In this document: positions 59,132 through 64,000 of the stretch, piece by piece
Layout of the letters: each line of letters starts with the position of its first letter
Numbering within the stretch: position 1 is the stretch's first letter
DNA from: Owenia fusiformis
Lineage: Eukaryota > Annelida > Polychaeta > Sabellida > Oweniidae
DNA: 64,000 bases
Reading direction: 5' to 3'
Assembly: GCA_903813345.2 (NCBI GenBank)
Contig: CAIIXF020000009.1
Coordinates: 28,556,740-28,620,739 of the forward strand
Program-made: the position numbers and the translations under genes
The notes under the pieces: model-generated
What the model saw: only the letters and a program-made list of their open reading frames with translations
Databases searched by the model: none
Told to the model about the DNA's origin: nothing

Positions 59132-62100
59132 TTATGTTTCAATATATTTTGGGATGGCTTTGTGGCTTGATCTAAGGCTATACTGGCTCCACACGAGCAA
59201 CTGTACTGCACCCAAAATGACTGGCAAAATCGTTGCCATGGCAAACATTGCTGCATGAAGTTCTTGTAATCCTGAGCCAGAATTCAATGTTCCCTCTTTT
59301 AGCGCATTGTAACCAAACTGATTCAAAATGGCTACTGCTATCATTGGTGCAAAAGACTGCGCTGGTTTTGTAATGAGTGCATTTGTACCAAATATCATGG
59401 AGGAGAGAGGGTGCCTGAAACAAATGTTGTGTCAATGAGTACACTTTTGCAAATTATTTTTTCAGCACAAAAGATATCAAATTTATTGTCCCTGGAAAAA
59501 AAATCATATATACTCGAAAAATCATATTGTCCCTATTTTTCTCAAAAAAGTTCATTTTTTCAAAAAAATCAGTTTCATTTTTTCAAAGATTTTCATTTTT
59601 TCAAATATTTTCATTTCTGAATCGTTTTTTTCAAAAATTTTCATTTTTTCTACTCGCTACGCTCGTTCGGTCAATATCATATTTCCCTCGGTCAATATCA
59701 TATTACCCTGAAATAAAATTCATATTGAAAATCAAGCATGAAATAACCTATATGTATATTATTAAGGATATATCATAAGGCAGAAAATTGGATTATTTAC
59801 TAAAAACTGGCATTTGGGTATGAATATGGTTGACTAAGTTTTGATACAGTGTATTATACAAACTCATACGAATTTTAAAAAGAAATAAAAAAGATTCCAG
59901 ATTTTTTTTTCGATTAGTAACAGTCTCCATGACTGTCTTGGTTTTTCCAGTTTCTTTATTTCACTTTACAAAATGAGCATACAAATGACAGGGCCGAGGC
60001 TGAATTCAGGATTTTTGTCTGTTGTTCTCATTCATTTGCCTGATCTATTCAACATGAAAAAGACCAGAGTCTATACTAACAATTATGCCATACCTTCTTC
60101 CATATTTTTCTACATCATCATCTATGATATCTGACAGTGAGATGTTGAACAAGGAAAATGTTGCACTGGACAGTCCACTGAAATTAACAGAAACACGTTA
60201 CAGTGCGTACAACATTTCATGTTTTCTCACAATATAATTTTTAACTGGCCAAAGTAAACATATTTTACTTTAGTTTTTAGTTTTTCATTCTAAATTTAAT
60301 AATTATCTTAATATATTAACCCACCCTTCATTGTCAATAAAATTTTGATATATTCACTAAAATTAGATTTATAAATAAATATAATTTAGTTTTACTGACA
60401 TCATTTGTGCTTGAGCAGTCAGTTATATCACTCACCTATCAATTAGGAAGAATATTAGGAGAAAGACAGGGTGTATGATCCCTACAGCGTACACCATAAG
60501 GCCAATTATAATCTTCAATATAAAGTTCATTCTGATAATTTTGTAAGATCCAACACTAGATACCAGTGAAGCGCCAAATATCACTATCAGCTGCAAATAA
60601 AGTACACAACAGTTTATTGCTTATTTTGGAAAGAACTGGAAATCAGGCAAAATATTCCAACAAGGCTTTAACATGACAAAACCTGCAAATGGTTACAAAA
60701 GTGTAACAAATGCTACAGATGTTGTCCCAACTTGGTAGGTATTTTGTGATAACAGCTAACTAAAATTTGGATCCAAAAAATCAATTTGAAAAATAAACTA
60801 TCAAAGGTCACTGAAGGTCAACCAAATGTCAAATCTGAAATGATGAATTTAAAAAAAAGGTCAATTTGACACAAATTGAAAATGACCCTTTTTACAGACA
60901 CCAACCGCCGATCACCAACCACCAACCACCGCCACAAAAAACAGAGACCATAACAATATGTAACCATTTTTTGTTTGTGACATAATAAAAAGCATACAAA
61001 ATATGTTTCACTCATTTTCCTCAGATTATACCCCTCAAAGGAATATTAAACATATATGGTGAACTTTGAATGGCCTTATGCCCAATTATATTGGTTTTTG
61101 GATCTTACCTGTGGAAATATCATTAGGACAGCATAGAAGCTGCTTCTCATGGCACTTGGGAGCTGTTCTTTAGGAATGAGATTATCCACTAAGATTGAGA
61201 TAAAATTGGCGTTAAATGTCGTATGAAACACCTGGCAGAAGTTCATAAGTACAAAACATATGAAGTTGCGATCTCTGATGATTTGTAAAGTAAGTGACCA
61301 CATGGAGTCCGATTCTGAATCGCGTAGCATTTCTCCCGAGGAGTCTTTGATACGTGTGGAACTATCTGATTCCTCAACAGCACCTAGTAGCTGTATATCA
61401 TATATAGTGTTCGCATTTTTACCTGTGTATGTCATACAAACATATGCAATTATTGCTATAGCAATGCAGACCCCTTGGAATGTTAGAAAATTTTCTAGGT
61501 TATTTGACGCCATATCACAGATAAATACACTCATAGAGCCAATTAGAGATCCAACTTGGGAATATTTCACTAATCGTAAGCGATCTTCATGTCTTTTCGA
61601 CATCTCTGTGAATAATGCACACTGGGCAAGAAGTACAAATGTGAATAAGGCATCATATATACATAGTGCTGTAATTAGGTGAATTCCACACATTATACTG
61701 TCTTTTCCATAGGAACCCCAAGGAAACCAAGGTCCAAGGAAACTCAATGCGAAAAACGGTGCTCCATATAGGATGGAATGTCGACGACTTTTCACACATG
61801 TCCAAGTCGCATTGTCTTGCCAATACCCAAACAATGGATCATTTATTGCATTCCAAATCATAAAGATTATTTGTGCAACTTCAAACCACCACTGAGATAT
61901 ATTATATCTGTTGAGAAAAACTTTTACATAATAAAACATAAACACTGAGTTCATCATCGCAGCAGCTAATGACGTCGCGGAATATGCAACGCTTGGCATA
62001 TGTAGTTTAGACATCTTTCTTGATTGCGATGACGATTCCCAAAACTTTGACCAGGTTTGTCTTCTAGCAAGTGTTGGGATTCTTAAGGATATGGTGTTGT

Positions 62101-62151
62101 TGATACGGTTACATGGTGTTCCTGATGTAGATGTCCTGCTCACCCAACCAC
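59132..62151 (-). CDS. MFSD13A: Major facilitator protein, MFSD13A/TMEM180-like
   Basis: Coding exons (minus): 61109-62151 (part), 60436-60590, 60094-60177, 59132-59414; phases agree and the stop is TAA at 59132-59134. The large exon encodes many hydrophobic helices, with F-Y-Y-V-K-V-F and W-N-A-I-N-D-P-L-F-G-Y in the early part and H-T-T-F-N-A-N-F later. The last exon encodes N-A-L-I-T-K-P-A-Q-S-F-A-P-M and W-S-Q-Y-S-L. These match the human MFSD13A order as I remember it. It is a multi-pass membrane protein of the MFS/sugar:cation symporter type; its substrate is unknown to me. Start: the first in-frame ATG in this exon that fits the family is 62012-62014. The frame is open upstream to the acceptor at 62152, so a further 5' exon is equally possible. 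Confidence 0.88.
59480..59660. repeat. T-rich simple repeat
   Basis: Repeated TTTTCATTTTTTCAAA-type motifs lie within the last MFSD13A intron, followed by GTCAATATCATATT direct repeats near 59671-59705. The overlapping open frames are low-complexity artefacts. Confidence 0.7.
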
Positions 62152-62950
62152 CTGCAAATATTGAAGGGTTGAGAAAAATATATTTTTGATAGATTTCCCA
62201 TTATTATTCACCTGGTCCAGGTATGACATGTTCTCGATCTGGAGCAACCCCAAAACTTTTAGTAGTCAGAATGAGATATTGAAACTTTGGGTCAAAATGT
62301 ACAGTAAATGGATAATACACATTCTCTGAAAATTTCATGAGAATGCGTGAATGGCAGATTGGCAAAATGTTTAAATGGCAGATACAGTCACATTACTTCA
62401 CCCCAAGTATGGTGTATTCTAACAGTTTGGGCACTTCAAAGCTTGGCACTGTGTTTGTGTTCAAATTTTGTGAAAATTTATGAATAAATCGCTGAATGAA
62501 TAGGTGCATGGCAATGACACACACCCAAGGACACACATTTGGTGATGATTATGTCATCTATTAGTCTTATCACAGGTTACGTGCAGACCTCAACTACTAA
62601 CTTGATTTCTAGCAAAAAGATTGACCTGCACATTGGTGACATTGCCCTTTTTAAAAAGATCTATCAGTTAAGAAAAAATCATAGAAAATCTTACAGATAA
62701 TGTGTACCTATTCATTTATATATTAACAGTGATAGAATTTGAATAGAATATAATTCAAAACATAACATTTAAAAATAGATCTATGGTTTACAACTCATTT
62801 AAAATTGAAAGGTTGGCCCCTGTACCCCCCTAGATAGTCCCTTTATGTTGAAATACCCTGGGGCGACTGCCAGGCTACCGCGTTGACATTTCCCCTCTTT
62901 ACCGGTAGTGCAGGCTTGTTGCTGTGCACTGGGGACCTTTTACATTAGAT

Positions 62951-63402
62951 CTATATTAAAAACACACCTATTAAATTACAGTTATTGTTATAGGCATAGT
63001 ATGATGATTTAAAACTACTTAGACTGTCACAGTTTAAGATGTCACCAGGTAGAGTGTTCCATTTAGCTATTGTTCTAGGGAAATAGCTAAATTTGTATGC
63101 ATCCATTCTAGTTGATGGTTGTATGAACTTAGAAGGATGATACAACCTAGTGTTGGTATTGATCTGTTGGCGGAAGTATGGAGGCACGTCGGTAGCTGCT
63201 AGGTTCTGCTTTCCTTTGTAAAAAAGGAAAACTCAGTAGCAGTCTCTCGACGCTCCTTCAGTGGCTCCCACTGTAGGTCTTGAAGAGCTTTGGTGACGCA
63301 TCCTGGTTCCCTCGAGTGACATTTGGTTACAAACCTGGCTGCTCTTCTCTGTACCTTTTCCAACATATCAATATCTGCCTGAGAAAGCAGTATGTGCGCC
63401 AA
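62951..63402 (-). pseudogene. LINE reverse-transcriptase C-terminal relic
   Basis: Two fragments in different frames: 63199-63402 has L-E-K-V-Q-R-R-A-A-R-F-V-T and L-Q-W-E-P-L-K-E-R-R; 62951-63187 has Y-F-P-R-T-I-A-K-W-N-T-L-P and S-L-S-S-F-K. These are hallmark 3'-end motifs of non-LTR retrotransposon ORF2 proteins (CR1/L2/RTE-like, clade not resolved). A frameshift lies near the A-rich run at about 63185-63225. The copy is 5'-truncated. Confidence 0.75.
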
Positions 63403-63560
63403 CCCTGGAAACCTTTAAGAAGAGGATGGATGATCCCTGGAAGAGGGAGCACTATATGCTATAGGTTTCTTTTGTTTTTGTCTTGTTAAATGAAATGAGA
63501 AGCCAGGTGGCTTAAGTAATGAGAGGACGACATTACTGGCTCAGTCCACTACGTCCTTAT

Positions 63561-63581
63561 GATGATGATGATGATGATATC
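63561..63581. repeat. (ATG)n microsatellite
   Basis: Seven ATG/GAT triplets in a row (ATGATGATGATGATGATGAT). Confidence 0.9.
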
Positions 63582-63939
63582 TTTATTTTTCTTCGGTATG
63601 GATCCCATGCCAAACTGGCATATTTTAAATTAGGCCGTATTAGTGACTAATACGCCCGAGCCTTCACTTTTTCAGGGAATTGATGGAGGTTGCACCTTAG
63701 ACTGTATCCTTCGTCTGAATAAATATTCAGACTGTAAGTCACCTATTGTAAAATGTGGTGTTGAATAAATGTTACAAATAAGTTTGTTAAATGATAAAAT
63801 GATTACCTTATAAAGTACTTAAAATATTATTTTTTCGTATATTGTCCTCTTACTGAAGATATTCATAAAATGTACAGACGCTTCTTGTAGCGAAGCCATT
63901 GATTAGGTCAAGCCATTTTGGCAATGCCAATTCTCACGA

Positions 63940-64000
63940 TAAACGAGATTTAGCCAGTGACGTCAGTCTATTTGTAAACAAATAACACGTGGAGCGGACG
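63940..64000. promoter_or_regulatory. Possible promoter edge: CRE, forkhead-like and E-box motifs
   Basis: Within 35 bp are TGACGTCA (63958-63965, a full palindromic cAMP-response element), TTTGTAAACAAAT (forkhead-like palindrome) and CACGTG (63986-63991, E-box). Local GC rises at the window end. It could be the 5' end of the MFSD13A gene or the next gene; no exon is visible. Confidence 0.3.

Overview
The window is animal nuclear DNA. Genes are split into many short exons with GT-AG introns, introns and intergenic DNA are AT-rich, and every recognisable protein is metazoan. The repeat load (mariner-type, hAT-like and Harbinger-like MITEs, a Penelope-like element, two LINE remnants, a tRNA-derived SINE, foldbacks and many minisatellites) and the annexin with a Gly-Tyr-Pro tail fit an invertebrate. 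My guess is a lophotrochozoan such as a mollusc, held with low confidence. There are no bacterial operons, CRISPR arrays or phage genes.

Four protein-coding genes can be reconstructed exon by exon, with consistent splice phases. (1) 10611 down to 1140 and beyond the left edge, minus strand: an annexin of the A7/A11 type with a Pro/Gly/Tyr-rich N-terminal region and four annexin repeats; the last exon is off-window. (2) 45076 down to 15629, minus strand: KATNIP (katanin-interacting protein, KIAA0556-like), 35 coding exons, about 1801 aa. (3) 46162 to 53660, plus strand: TSEN54, structural subunit of the tRNA-splicing endonuclease, 9 coding exons, 551 aa. (4) 62151 down to 59132, minus strand: an MFSD13A/TMEM180-like major facilitator protein with 4 visible coding exons; its 5' end is uncertain.

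KATNIP and TSEN54 are head to head, about 1.1 kb between start codons. TSEN54 and MFSD13A are tail to tail across 5.5 kb of satellite and transposon DNA. Annexin and KATNIP lie in tandem, separated by about 5 kb of repeats. The four genes have no known shared pathway; this is ordinary eukaryotic synteny, not a cluster.

The most interesting observations concern splicing architecture. The annexin carries two 80-nt versions of the same exon with identical phases. Including both would shift the frame, so they look mutually exclusive. KATNIP has at least five places where a tandem array has grown across or against one of its own splice junctions. One is a 117-bp unit in seven near-identical copies that stays open in frame through both exon and intron-derived parts. 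Another is a run of about twenty 62-bp units, each carrying a copy of the exon 5 acceptor. Nested transposons with readable target duplications are also present.
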